A DNA stretch of 64,000 nucleotides from positions 14,242,587 to 14,306,586 of the forward strand of contig OX246743.1 in the NCBI GenBank assembly GCA_945910005.1, given 5' to 3'. The stretch's first letter is position 1. Each line of letters starts with the position of its first letter. The DNA comes from Isoperla grammatica (Eukaryota; Arthropoda; Insecta; Plecoptera; Perlodidae). Shown piece after piece: positions 52,462 to 63,300 of this stretch. The notes beneath the pieces were generated by a model. It had not been told where the DNA came from and searched no databases. It was given only the letters and a program-made list of their open reading frames with translations. The position numbers were made by a program, and so were the translations under genes.

Positions 52462-53760
52462 TTGTCCTAATATGTTGCATGTAGTTGCTCTCATGTCACT
52501 GACTTAGCGCAGGGTTTATCAAGTACAGTCACCTTCACAAGCGAGGAAACATGCATTGTCGTCATATGTTGCATGAAGTTGCTCTCATGTCACTGACTTA
52601 GCGCAGGGTTTATCAAGTACAGTCACCTTCACATGCGAGGAAACATGCGTTGTCTTCACATGTTGCATGTAGTTGCTCTCATGTCACTGACTTAGCGCAG
52701 GGTTTATCAAGTACAGTCACCTTCACATGCGAGGAAACATGCTTTGTCTTCATATGTTGCATGTAGTTGCTCTCATTTTACTGACTTAGCGCAGGGTTTA
52801 TCAAGTACAGTCACCTTCACAAGCGAGGAAACATGCGTAGTCCTTATATGTTCAAGAAGTGGCTTTCATGTCACTGACTTAGCGCAGGGTTTATCAAATA
52901 CAGTCACCTTCACAAGCGAAGAAACATGCGTTGTCCTAATATGTTCAAGAAGTGGCTTTCATGTCACTGACTTAGCGCAGGGTTTATCAAGTACAGTCAC
53001 CGTCACAAGCGAGGAAACATGCGTTGTCTTCATATGTTGCATGTAGTTGCTCTCATGTCACTGACTTAGCGCAGGGTTTATCAATTACAGTCACCGTCAC
53101 AAGCGAGGAAACATGCGTTGTCCTAATATGTTGCATGTGCTGCTCTCATGTCACTGACTTAGCGCAGGGTTTATCAAGTACAGTCACCTTCACAAGCGAG
53201 GAAACATGCGTTGTCATCATATGTTGCATTAAGTGGCTCTCATGTCACTGACTTAGCGCAGGGTTTATCAAGTACAGTCACCGTCACAAGCGAGGAAACA
53301 TGCGTTGTCCTTATATGTTGCATGTAGTTGCTCTCATGTCACTGACTTAGCGCGGAGTTTATCAAGTACAGTCACCTTCACAAGCGAGGAAACATGCGTT
53401 GTCTTCATATGTTGCAAGTAGTTGCTTTCATGTCACTGACTTAGCGCATGGTTTATCAAGTACAGTCACCTTCACAAGCAAAGAAACAAGCGTTGTCTTC
53501 ATATGTTGCATGTAGTTGCTCTCGTGTCACTGACTAAGCGCAGGGTTTATCAAGTACAGTCACCTTCACAAGCGAGGAAACATGCGTTGTCTTCATATGT
53601 TGCATGTAGTTGCTCTTATGTTACTGACTTAGCGCAGGGTTTATCAAGTACAGTCACCTTCACAAGCGAGGAAACATGCGTTGTCCTAATATGTTCAAGA
53701 AGTGGCTTTCATGTCACTGACTTAGCGCAGGGTTTATCAAGTACAGTCACCTTCACAAGC
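50676..53760 (+). repeat. Segmental duplicate block C, copy 1
   Basis: Matches 55,273-58,360 at offset 4597, changing to 4598 after the one-monomer patch at 55,804-55,888. It runs across the right end of the 3378-bp unit (52,461), so the block C duplication has borders of its own. It contains the CTAGTACAGTTTCC, CATTGGTTGCATG and GAACTGGCCTTCATG landmark monomers (52,050-52,260) and the module that begins ACATGCTTTGTC near 52,738. Confidence 0.85.
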
Positions 53761-55272
53761 GAGAAAACATGCGTTGTCCTAATATGTTCAAGAAGTGGCT
53801 TTCATGTCACTGACTTAGCGCAGGGTTTATCAAGTACAGTCACCTTCACAAGCGAGGAAACATGCGTTGTCTTCATATGTTGCATGTAGTTGCACTTATG
53901 TCACTGACTTAGCGCAGGGTTTATTACGTACAGTCACCGTCACAAGCGAAGAAACATGCATTGTCTTTATATGTTGCATGTAGTTGCTCTCATGTCACTG
54001 ACTTAGCGCAGGGTTTATCAAGTACAGTCACCGTCACAAGCGAGGAAACATGCGTTGTCTTCATATGTTGCATGTAGTTGCTCTCATGTCACTGACTAAG
54101 CGCAGGGTTTATCACGTACAGTCACCGTCACAAGCGAGGAAACATGCGATGTCTTCATATGTTGCATGTAGTTGCTCTCATGTCACTGACTTAGCGCAGG
54201 GTTTATCAAGTACAGTCACCTTCACATGCGAGGAAACATGCGTTGTCTTCATATGTTGCATGTAGTTGCTCTCATGTCACTGACTAAGCGCAGGGTTTAT
54301 CAAGTACAGTCACCTTCACAAGCGAGGAAACATGCGTTGTCTTCATATGTTGCATGTAGTTGCTCTTATGTCACTGACTTAGCGCGGGGTTTATAAAGTA
54401 CAGTCACCTTCACAAGCGAGGAAACATGCGTTGTCCTAATATGTTCAAGAAGTGGCTTTCATGTCACTGACTAAGCGCAGGGTTTATCAAGTACAGTCAC
54501 CTTCACAAGCGAGGAAACATGCGTTGTCCAAATATGTTCAAGAAGTGGCTTTCATGTCACTGACTTAGCGCAGGGTTTATCAAGTACAGTCACGTTCACA
54601 AGCGAGGAAACATGCGTTGTCTTCATATGTTGCATGTAGTTGCACTCATGTCACTGACTTAGCGCAGGGTTTATCAAGTACAGTCACCGTCACAAGCGAG
54701 GAAACATGCGTTGTCTTCATATGTTGCATGTATTTGCTCTCATGTCAGTGACTTAGCGCAGGGTTTATCAAGTACAGTCACCGTCACAAGCGAGGAAACA
54801 TGCGTTGTCTTCATATGTTGCATGTAGTTGCTCTCATGTCACTGACTTAGCGCAGGGTTTATCAAGTACAGTCACCTTCACAAGCGAGGAAACATGCGTT
54901 GTCCTCATATGTTTCATGTAGTTGCGGTCATGTCACCGACTTAGCGCAGGGTTTATCACGTACAGTCACCGTCACAAGCGAGGAAACATGCGATGTCTTC
55001 ATATGTTGCATGTAGTTGCTCTCATGTCACTGACTTAGCGCAGGGTTTATCAAGTACAGTCACCTTCACAAGCGAGGAAACATGCGTTGTCCTAATATGT
55101 TGCATGTAGTTGCTCTCATGTCACTGACGTAGCGCAGGGTTTATCAAGTACAGTCACCTTCACAAGCGAGGAAACATGCATTGTCGTCATATGTTGCATG
55201 AAGTTGCTCTCATGTCACTGACTTAGCGCAGGGTTTATCAAGTACAGTCACCTTCACATGCGAGGAAACATG
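53761..55272 (+). repeat. Array segment related to 17.9-19.4 kb
   Basis: Aligns with about 17,925-19,436 at offset 35,836. Shared features are the GCACTTATGTCAC monomer, TTATTACGTACAG, CATTGTCTTTATATG, and the TTTCATGTAGTTGCGGTCATG monomer with CACCGAC. Private changes include TTATAAAGTACAG near 54,391, CACGTTCACAAG near 54,591, GTATTTGCTC near 54,730 and CTGACGTAGCG near 55,126. No other feature is seen. Confidence 0.8.
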
Positions 55273-58200
55273 CGTTGTCTTCATATGTTGCATGTAGTTG
55301 CTCTCATGTCACTGACTTAGCGCAGGGTTTATCACGTACAGTCACTTTCACAAGCGAGGAAACATGCGTTGTCTTCATATGTTGCATGTAGTTGCTCTCA
55401 TGTCACTGACTAAGCGCAGGGTTTATCACGTACAGTCACCGTCACAAGCGAGGAAACATGCGATGTCTTCATATGTTGCATGTAGTTGCTCTCATGTCAC
55501 TGACTTAGCGCAGGGTTTATCAAGTACAGTCACCTTCACATGCGAGGAAACATGCGTTGTCTTCATATGTTGCATGTAGTTGCTCTCATGTCACTGACTA
55601 AGCGCAGGGTTTATCAAGTACAGTCACCTTCACAAGCGAGGAAACATGCGTTGTCTTCATATGTTGCATGTAGTTGCTCTTATGTCACTGACTTAGCGCG
55701 GGGTTTATCAATTACAGTCACCTTCACAAGCGAGGAAACATGCGTTGTCCTAATATGTTCAAGAAGTGGCTTTCATGTCACTGACTAAGCGCAGGGTTTA
55801 TCACGTACAGTCACCGTCACAAGCGAGGAAACATGCGATGTCTTCATATGTTGCATGTAGTTGCTCTCATGTCACTGACTTAGCGCAGGGTTTATCAAGT
55901 ACAGTCACCTTCACAAGCGAGGAAACATGCGTTGTCTTCATATGTTGCATGTAGTTGCACTCATGTCACTGACTTAGCGCAGGGTTTATCAAGTACAGTC
56001 ACCGTCACAAGCGAGGAAACATGCGTTGTCTTCATATGTTGCATGTAGTTGCTCTCATGTCAGTGACTTAGCGCAGGGTTTATCAAGTACAGTCACCTAC
56101 ACAAGCGAGGAAACATGCGTTGTCCTCATATGTTGCATGTAGTTGCTCTCATGTCACTGACTTAGCGCAGGGTTTATCAAGTACAGTCACCGTCACAAGC
56201 GAGAAAACATGCGTTGTCTTCATATGTTGCATGTAGTTGCTCTCATGTCACTGACTTAGCGCAGGGTTTATCAAGTACAGTCACCTTCACAAGCGAAGAA
56301 ACATGCGTTGTCCTCATATGTTGCATGTAGTTGCGGTCATGTCACTGACTTAGCGCAGGGTTTATCACGTACAGTCACCTTCACAAGCGAGGAAACATGC
56401 GTTGTCTTCATATGTTGCATGAAGTGGCTTTCATATCACTGACTTAGCGCAGGGTTTTTCAAGTACAGTCACCGTCACAAGCGAAAAAACATTAGTTCTC
56501 TTCATATGTTGCATGTAGTTGCTCTCATGTCACTAACTTAGCGCAGGGTTTATCACATACAGTCACTTTCACAAGCGAGAAAACATGCGTTTTCTTCATA
56601 TGCTGCATGTAGTTGCTCTCATGTCACTGACTTAGCGCAGGGTTTATCTAGTACAGTTTCCGTCACAAGCGAGGAAACAAGCGTTGTCTTCATTGGTTGC
56701 ATGTAGTTGCTCTTATGTCACTGACTAAGCGCAGGGTTTATCAAGTTCAGTCACCGTCACAAGCGAGAAAACATGCGTAGTCCTCAAATGTTGCATGAAC
56801 TGGCCTTCATGTCACGGACTTAGCGCAGGGTATATCACGTACAGTAACTTTCCCAAGCGAGGAAACATGTGTTGTCTTCATATGTTGCATGTAGTTGCTC
56901 TCATGTCACTGACTTAGCGCAGGGTTTATCACGTACAGTCACCGTCACAAGCGAGGAAACATGCGATGTCTTCATATGTTGCATGTAGTTGCTCTCATGT
57001 CACTGACTTAGCGCAGGGTTTATCAAGTACAGTCACCTTCACAAGCGAGGAAACATGCGTTGTCCTAATATGTTGCATGTAGTTGCTCTCATGTCACTGA
57101 CTTAGCGCAGGGTTTATCAAGTACAGTCACCTTCACAAGCGAGGAAGCATGCATTGTCGTCATATGTTGCATGAAGTTGCTCTCATGTCACTGACTTAGC
57201 GCAGGGTTTATCAAGTACAGTCACCTTCACATGCGAGGAAACATGCGTTGTCTTCACATGTTGCATGTAGTTGCTCTCATGTCACTGACTTAGCGCAGGG
57301 TTTATCAAGTACAGTCACCTTCACAAGCGAGGAAACATGCTTTGTCTTCATATGTTGCATGTAGTTGCTCTCATTTTACTGACTTAGCGCAGGGTTTATC
57401 AAGTACAGTCACCTTCACAAGCGAGGAAACATGCGTAGTCCTTATATGTTCAAGAAGTGGCTTTCATGTCACTGACTTAGCGCAGGGTTTATCAAATACA
57501 GTCACCTTCACAAGCGAAGAAACATGCGTTGTCCTAATATGTTCAAGAAGTGGCTTTCATGTCACTGACTTAGCGCAGGGTTTATCAAGTACAGTCACCG
57601 TCACAAGCGAGGAAACATGCGTTGTCTTCATATGTTGCATGTAGTTGCTCTCATGTCACTGACTTAGCGCAGGGTTTATCAATTACAGTCACCGTCACAA
57701 GCGAGGAAACATGCGTTGTCCTAATATGTTGCATGTGCTGCTCTCATGTCACTGACTTAGCGCAGGGTTTATCAAGTACAGTCACCTTCACAAGCGAGGA
57801 AACATGCGTTGTCATCATATGTTGCATTAAGTGGCTCTCATGTCACTGACTTAGCGCAGGGTTTATCAAGTACAGTCACCGTCACAAGCGAGGAAACATG
57901 CGTTGTCCTTATATGTTGCATGTAGTTGCTCTCATGTCACTGACTTAGCGCAGAGTTTATCAAGTACAGTCACCTTCACAAGCGAGGAAACATGCGTTGT
58001 CTTCATATGTTGCAAGTAGTTGCTTTCATGTCACTGACTTAGCGCATGGTTTATCAAGTACAGTCACCTTCACAAGCAAAGAAACAAGCGTTGTCTTCAT
58101 ATGTTGCATGTAGTTGCTCTCGTGTCACTGACTAAGCGCAGGGTTTATCAAGTACAGTCACCTTCACAAGCGAGGAAACATGCGTTGTCTTCATATGTTG

Positions 58201-58360
58201 CATGTAGTTGCTCTTATGTTACTGACTTAGCGCAGGGTTTATCAAGTACAGTCACCTTCACAAGCGAGGAAACATGCGTTGTCCTAATATGTTCAAGAAG
58301 TGGCTTTCATGTCACTGACTTAGCGCAGGGTTTATCAAGTACAGTCACCTTCACAAGCGA
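55273..58360 (+). repeat. Segmental duplicate block C, copy 2
   Basis: Partner of 50,676-53,760. The two are alike except for the one-monomer patch near 55.85 kb and scattered single changes such as GGAAACAAGCG near 56,674, CTGACTAAGCG near 56,722 and GGAAGCATGC near 57,144. From 56,621 on it is at the same time the partner of 15,061-19,068, so three or more copies of this material exist in the window. Confidence 0.84.
55804..55888 (+). repeat. One-monomer conversion-like patch
   Basis: In the partner at 51.2 kb this position holds a 93-bp monomer (CACAACCGAGG, CCAAATATGTTCAAG). Here it is a 94-bp monomer with TCACGTACAG, CACCGTCAC and ATGCGATGTC. Sequence on both sides matches the partner. 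The patch is the same type as the monomer at about 55,430-55,500, some 375 bp upstream, which could be the donor. A double crossover is an equal alternative. Confidence 0.7.
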
Positions 58361-60254
58361 GGAAACATGCGTTGTCTTCATATGTTGCATGAAGTTGCAC
58401 TCATGTCACTGACTTAGCGCAGGGTTTATTACGTACAGTCACAGTCACAAGCGAAGAAACATGCATTGTCTTTATATGTTGCATGTATTTGCTCTCATGT
58501 CACTGACTTAGCGCAGGGTTTATCAAGTACAGTCACCGTCACAAGCGAGGAAACATGCGTTGTCTTCATATGTTGCTGGTAGTTGCTCTCATGTCACTGA
58601 CTCAGCGCAGGGTTTATCAAGTACAGTCACCTTCACAAGCGAGGAAACATGCGTTGTCCTCATATGTTTCATGTAGTTGCGGTCATGTCACCGACTTAGC
58701 GCAGGGTTTATCACGTACAGTCACCTTCACAAGCGAGGAAACATGCGTTGTCTTCATATGTTGCATGAAGTGGCTTTCATAACACTGACTTAGCGCAGGG
58801 TTTATCAAGTACAGTCACCGTCACAAGCGAGGAAACATTCGTTCTCTTCATATGTTGCATGTAGTGGCTCTCATGTCACTGACTTAGCGCAGGGTTTATC
58901 ACGTACAGTCACTTTCACAAGCGAGGAAACATGCGTTGTCTTCATATGTTGCATGTAGTTGCTCTCATGTCACTGACTAAGCGCAGGGTTTATGAAGTAC
59001 AGTCACCTTCACAAGCGAGGAAACATGCGTTGTCCTAATATGTTCAAGAAGTGGCTTTCATGTCACTGACTTAGCGCAGGGTTTATCAAGTACAGTCACC
59101 TTCACAAGCGAGAAAACATGCGTTGTCCTAATATGTTCAAGAAGTGGCTTTCATGTCACTGACTTAGCGCAGGGTTTATCAAGTACAGTCACCTTCACAA
59201 GCGAGGAAACATGCGTTGTCTTCATATGTTGCATGTAGTTGCACTTATGTCACTGACTTAGCGCAGGGTTTATTACGTACAGTCACCGTCACAAGCGAAT
59301 AAACATGCATTGTCTTTATATGTTGCATGTAGTTGCTCTCATGTCACTGACTTAGCGCAGGGTTTATCAAGTACAGTCACCGTCACAAGAGAGGAAACAT
59401 GCGTTGTCTTCATATGTTGCATGTAGTTGCTCTCATGTCACTGACTAAGCGCAGGGTTTATCACGTACAGTCACCGTCACAAGCGAGGAAACATGCGATG
59501 TCTTCATATGTTGCATGTAGTTGCTTTCATGTCACTGACTTAGCGCAGGGTTTATCAAGTACAGTCACCTTCACATGCGAGGAAACATGCGTTGTCTTCA
59601 TATGTTGCATGTAGTTGCTCTCATGTCACTGACTAAGCGCAGGGTTTATCAAGTACAGTCACCTTCACAAGCGAGGAAACATGCGTTGTCTTCATATGTT
59701 GCATGTAGTTGCTCTTATGTCACTGACTTAGCGCGGGGTTTATCAAGTACAGTCACCTTCACAAGCGAGGAAACATGCGTTGTCCTAATATGTTCAAGAA
59801 GTGGCTTTCATGTCACTGACTAAGCGCAGGGTTTATCAAGTACAGTCACCTTCACAAGCGAGGAAACATGCGTTGTCCAAATATGTTCAAGAAGTGGCTT
59901 TCATGTCACTGACTTAGCGCAGGGTTTATCAAGTACAGTCACCTTCACAAGCGAGGAAACATGCGTTGTCTTCATATGTTGCATGTAGTTGCACTCATGT
60001 CACTGACTTAGCGCAGGGTTTATCAAGTACAGTCACCGTCACAAGCGAGGAAACATGCGTTGTCTTCATATGTTGCATGTAGTTGCTCTCATGTCAGTGA
60101 CTTAGCGCAGGGTTTATCAAGTACAGTCACCGTCACAAGCGAGGAAACATGCGTTGTCTTCATATGTTGCATGTAGTTGCTCTCATGTCACTGACTTAGC
60201 GCAGGGTTTATCAAGTACAGTCACCTTCACAAGCGAGGAAACATGCGTTGTCCT
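56621..60254 (+). repeat. Segmental duplicate block B, copy 2 (short form)
   Basis: Partner of 15,061-19,068, shorter by exactly one 93-bp and three 94-bp monomers. One loss is near 58.35 kb (the 93-bp CAACAAGTGG monomer) and the other near 58.98 kb. At the second, CTGACTAAGCG joins directly to GGGTTTATGAAG, which in the long copy lie about three monomers farther apart. Private changes include CACAGTCACAAG near 58,440, GCGAATAAACATG near 59,295 and CACAAGAGAGG near 59,386. Confidence 0.85.
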
Positions 60255-60259
60255 AATAT

Positions 60260-62220
60260 GTTGCATGTAGTTGCTCTCATGTCACTGACTTAGCGCAGGG
60301 TTTATCAAGTACAGTCACCTTCACAAGCGAGGAAACATGCGTTGTCCAAATATGTTCAACAAGTGGCTTTCATGTCACTGACTTAGCGCAGGGTTTATCA
60401 AGTACAGTCACCTTCACAAGCGAGGAAACATGCGTTGTCTTCATATGTTGCATGTAGTTGCACTCATGTCACTGACTTAGCGCAGGGTTTATCAAGTACA
60501 GTCACCGTCACAAGCGAGGAAACATGCGTTGTCTTCATATGTTGCATGTAGTTGCTCTCATGTCAGTGACTTAGCGCAGGGTTTATCAAGTACAGTCACC
60601 TACACAAGCGAGAAAACATGCGTTGTCCTCATATGTTGCATGTAGTTGCTCTCATGTCACTGACTTAGCGCAGGGTTTATCAAGTACAGTCACCGTCACA
60701 AGCGAGGAAACATGCGTTGTCTTCATATGTTGCATGTAGTTGCTCTCATGTCACTGACTTAGCGCAGGGTTTATCAAGTACAGTCACCTTCACAAGCGAA
60801 GAAACATGCGTTGTCCTCATATGTTGCATGTAGTTGCGGTCATGTCACTGACTTAGCGCAGGGTTTATCACGTACAGTCACCTTCACAAGCGAGGAAACA
60901 TGCGTTGTCTTCATATGTTGCATGAAGTGGCTTTCATATCACTGACTTAGCGCAGGGTTTTTCAAGTACAGTCACCTTCACACGCGAGGAAACAAGCGTT
61001 GTCTTCATATGTTGCATGTAGTTGCTCTCATGTCACTGACTTAGCGCAGGGTTTATCACGTACAGTCACTTTCACAAGCGAGGAAACATGCGTTATCTTC
61101 ATATGTTGCATGTAGTTGCTCTCATGTCACTGACTAAGCGCAGGGTTTATCACGTACAGTCACCGTCACAAGCGAGGAAACATGCGATGTCTTCATATGT
61201 TGCATGTAGTTGCTCTCATGTCACTGACTTAGCGCAGGGTTTCTCAAGTACAGTCACCTTCACATGCGAGGAAACATGCGTTGTCTTCATGTGTTGCATG
61301 TAGTTGCTCTCATGTCACTGACTAAGCGCAGGGTTTATCAAGTACAGTCACCTTCACAAGCGAGGAAACATGCGTTGTCTTCATATGTTGCATGTAGTTG
61401 CTCTTATGTCACTGACTTAGCGCGGGGTTTATCAATAACAGTCACCTTCACAAGCGAGGAAACATGCGTTGTCCAAATATGTTCAAGAAGTGGCTTTCAT
61501 GTCACTGACTAAGCGCAGGGTTTATCAAGTACAGTCACCTTCACAAGCGAGGAAACATGCGTTGTCCAAATATGTTCAAGAAGTGGCTTTCATGTCACTG
61601 ACTTAGCGCAGGGTTTATCAAGTACAGTCACCTTCACAAGCGAGGAAACATGCGTTGTCTTCATATGTTGCATGTAGTTGCACTCATGTCACTGACTTAG
61701 CGCAGGGTTTATCAAGTACAGTCACCGTCACAAGCGAAGAAACATGCGTTGTCTTTATATGTTGCATGTAGTTGCTCTCATGTCAGTGACTTAGCGCAGG
61801 GTTTATCAAGTACAGTCACCTACACAAGCGAGGAAACATGCGTTGTCCTCATATGTTGCATGTAGTTGCTCTCATGTCACTGACTTAGCGCAGGGTTTAT
61901 CAAGTACAGTCACCGTCACAAGCGAGGAAACATGCGTTGTCTTCATATGTTGCATGTAGTTGCTCTCATGTCACTGACTTAGCGCAGGGTTTATCAAGTA
62001 CAGTCACCTTCACAAGCGAAGAAACATGCGTTGTCCTCATATGTTGCATGTAGTTGCGGTCATGTCACTGACTTAGCGCAGGGTTTATCACGTACAGTCA
62101 CCTTCACAAGCGAGGAAACATGCGTTGTCTTCATATGTTGCATGAAGTGGCTTTCATATCACTGACTTAGCGCAGGGTTTTTCAAGTACAGTCACCGTCA
62201 CAAGCGAAAAAACATTAGTT
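60260..62220 (+). repeat. Array segment related to 20.95-22.9 kb
   Basis: Offset 39,310. Shared variants include CCAAATATGTTCAACAAG near 60,346, GCGTTATCTTC near 61,090, TTTCTCAAGTAC near 61,241 and TTCATGTGTTGC near 61,286. Private changes are CACACGCGAGG near 60,980, TATCAATAACAG near 61,431 and CCAAATATG near 61,471, where the relatives have CCTAATATG. Confidence 0.8.
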
Positions 62221-63300
62221 CTCTTCATATGTTGCATGTAGTTGCTCTCATGTCACTAACTTAGCGCAGGGTTTATCACGTACAGTCACTTTCACAAGCG
62301 AGAAAACCTGCGTTTTCTTCATATGCTGCATGTAGTTGCTCTCATGTCACTGACTTAGCGCAGGGTTTATCTAGTACAGTTTCCGTCACAAGCGAGGAAA
62401 CATGCGTTGTCTTCATTGGTTGCATGTAGTTGCTCTTATGTCACTGACTTAGCGCAGTTTTTATCAAGTTCAGTCACCGTCACAAGCGAGACAACATGCG
62501 TTGTCCTCAAATGTTGCATGAACTGGCCTTCATGTCACTGACTTAGCGCAGGGTATATCACGTACAGTAACTTTCCCAAGCGAGGTCTTTATATGTTGTC
62601 TTCATATGTTGCATGTAGTTGCTCTCATGTCACTGACTTAGCGCAGGGTTTATCACTTACAGTCACCGTCACAAGCGAGGAAACATGCGATGTCTTCATA
62701 TGTTGCATGTAGTTGCTCTCATGTCACTGACTTAGCGCAGGGTGTATCAAGTACAGTCACCTTCACAAGCGAGGAAACATGCGTTGTCCTAATATGTTGC
62801 ATGTAGTTGCTCTCATGTCACTGACTTAGCGCAGGGTTTATCAAGTACAGTCACCTTCACAAGCGAGGAAACATGCATTGTCGTCATATGTTGCATGAAG
62901 TTGCTCTCATGTCACTGACTTAGCGCAGGGTTTATCAGGTACAGTCACCTTCACATGCGAGGAAACATGCGTTGTCTTCACATGTTGCATGTAGTTTCTC
63001 TCATGTCACTGACTTAGCGCAGGGTTTATCAAGTACAGTCACCTTCACAAGCGAGAAAACATGCTTTGTCTTCATATGTTGCATGTAGTTGCTCTCATGT
63101 CACTGACTTAGCGCAGGGTTTATCAAGTACAGTCACCTTCACAAGCGAGGAAACATGCGTTGTCCTTATATGTTCAAGAAGTGGCTTTCATGTCACTGAC
63201 TTAGCGCAGGGTTTATCAAATACAGTCACCTTCACAAGCGAGGAAACATGCGTTGTCCTAATATGTTCAAGAAGTGGCTTTCATGTCACTGACTTAGCGC
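62100..63300 (+). repeat. Array segment related to 25.05-26.25 kb
   Basis: Offset 37,058. Shared rare variants are GAGAAAACCTGCG near 62,300, GAGACAACATGCG near 62,488, the scrambled GCGAGGTCTT start near 62,581 and TATCAGGTACAG near 62,934. This places the segment next to that part of higher-order copy 1 rather than copies 2 or 3, which lack the scrambled start. Private changes are GCAGTTTTTATC near 62,455 and TATCACTTACAG near 62,651. Confidence 0.85.
62582..62603 (+). other. Scrambled monomer start, second occurrence
   Basis: GCGAGGTCTTTATATGTTG is followed by TCTTCATATG, the same replacement of AAACATGTG by a duplicated TCTTCATATG-type stretch seen at 25,524, with one extra C-to-T change. 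The shared breakpoint shows descent from one event, followed by spread of the surrounding block. Confidence 0.85.
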
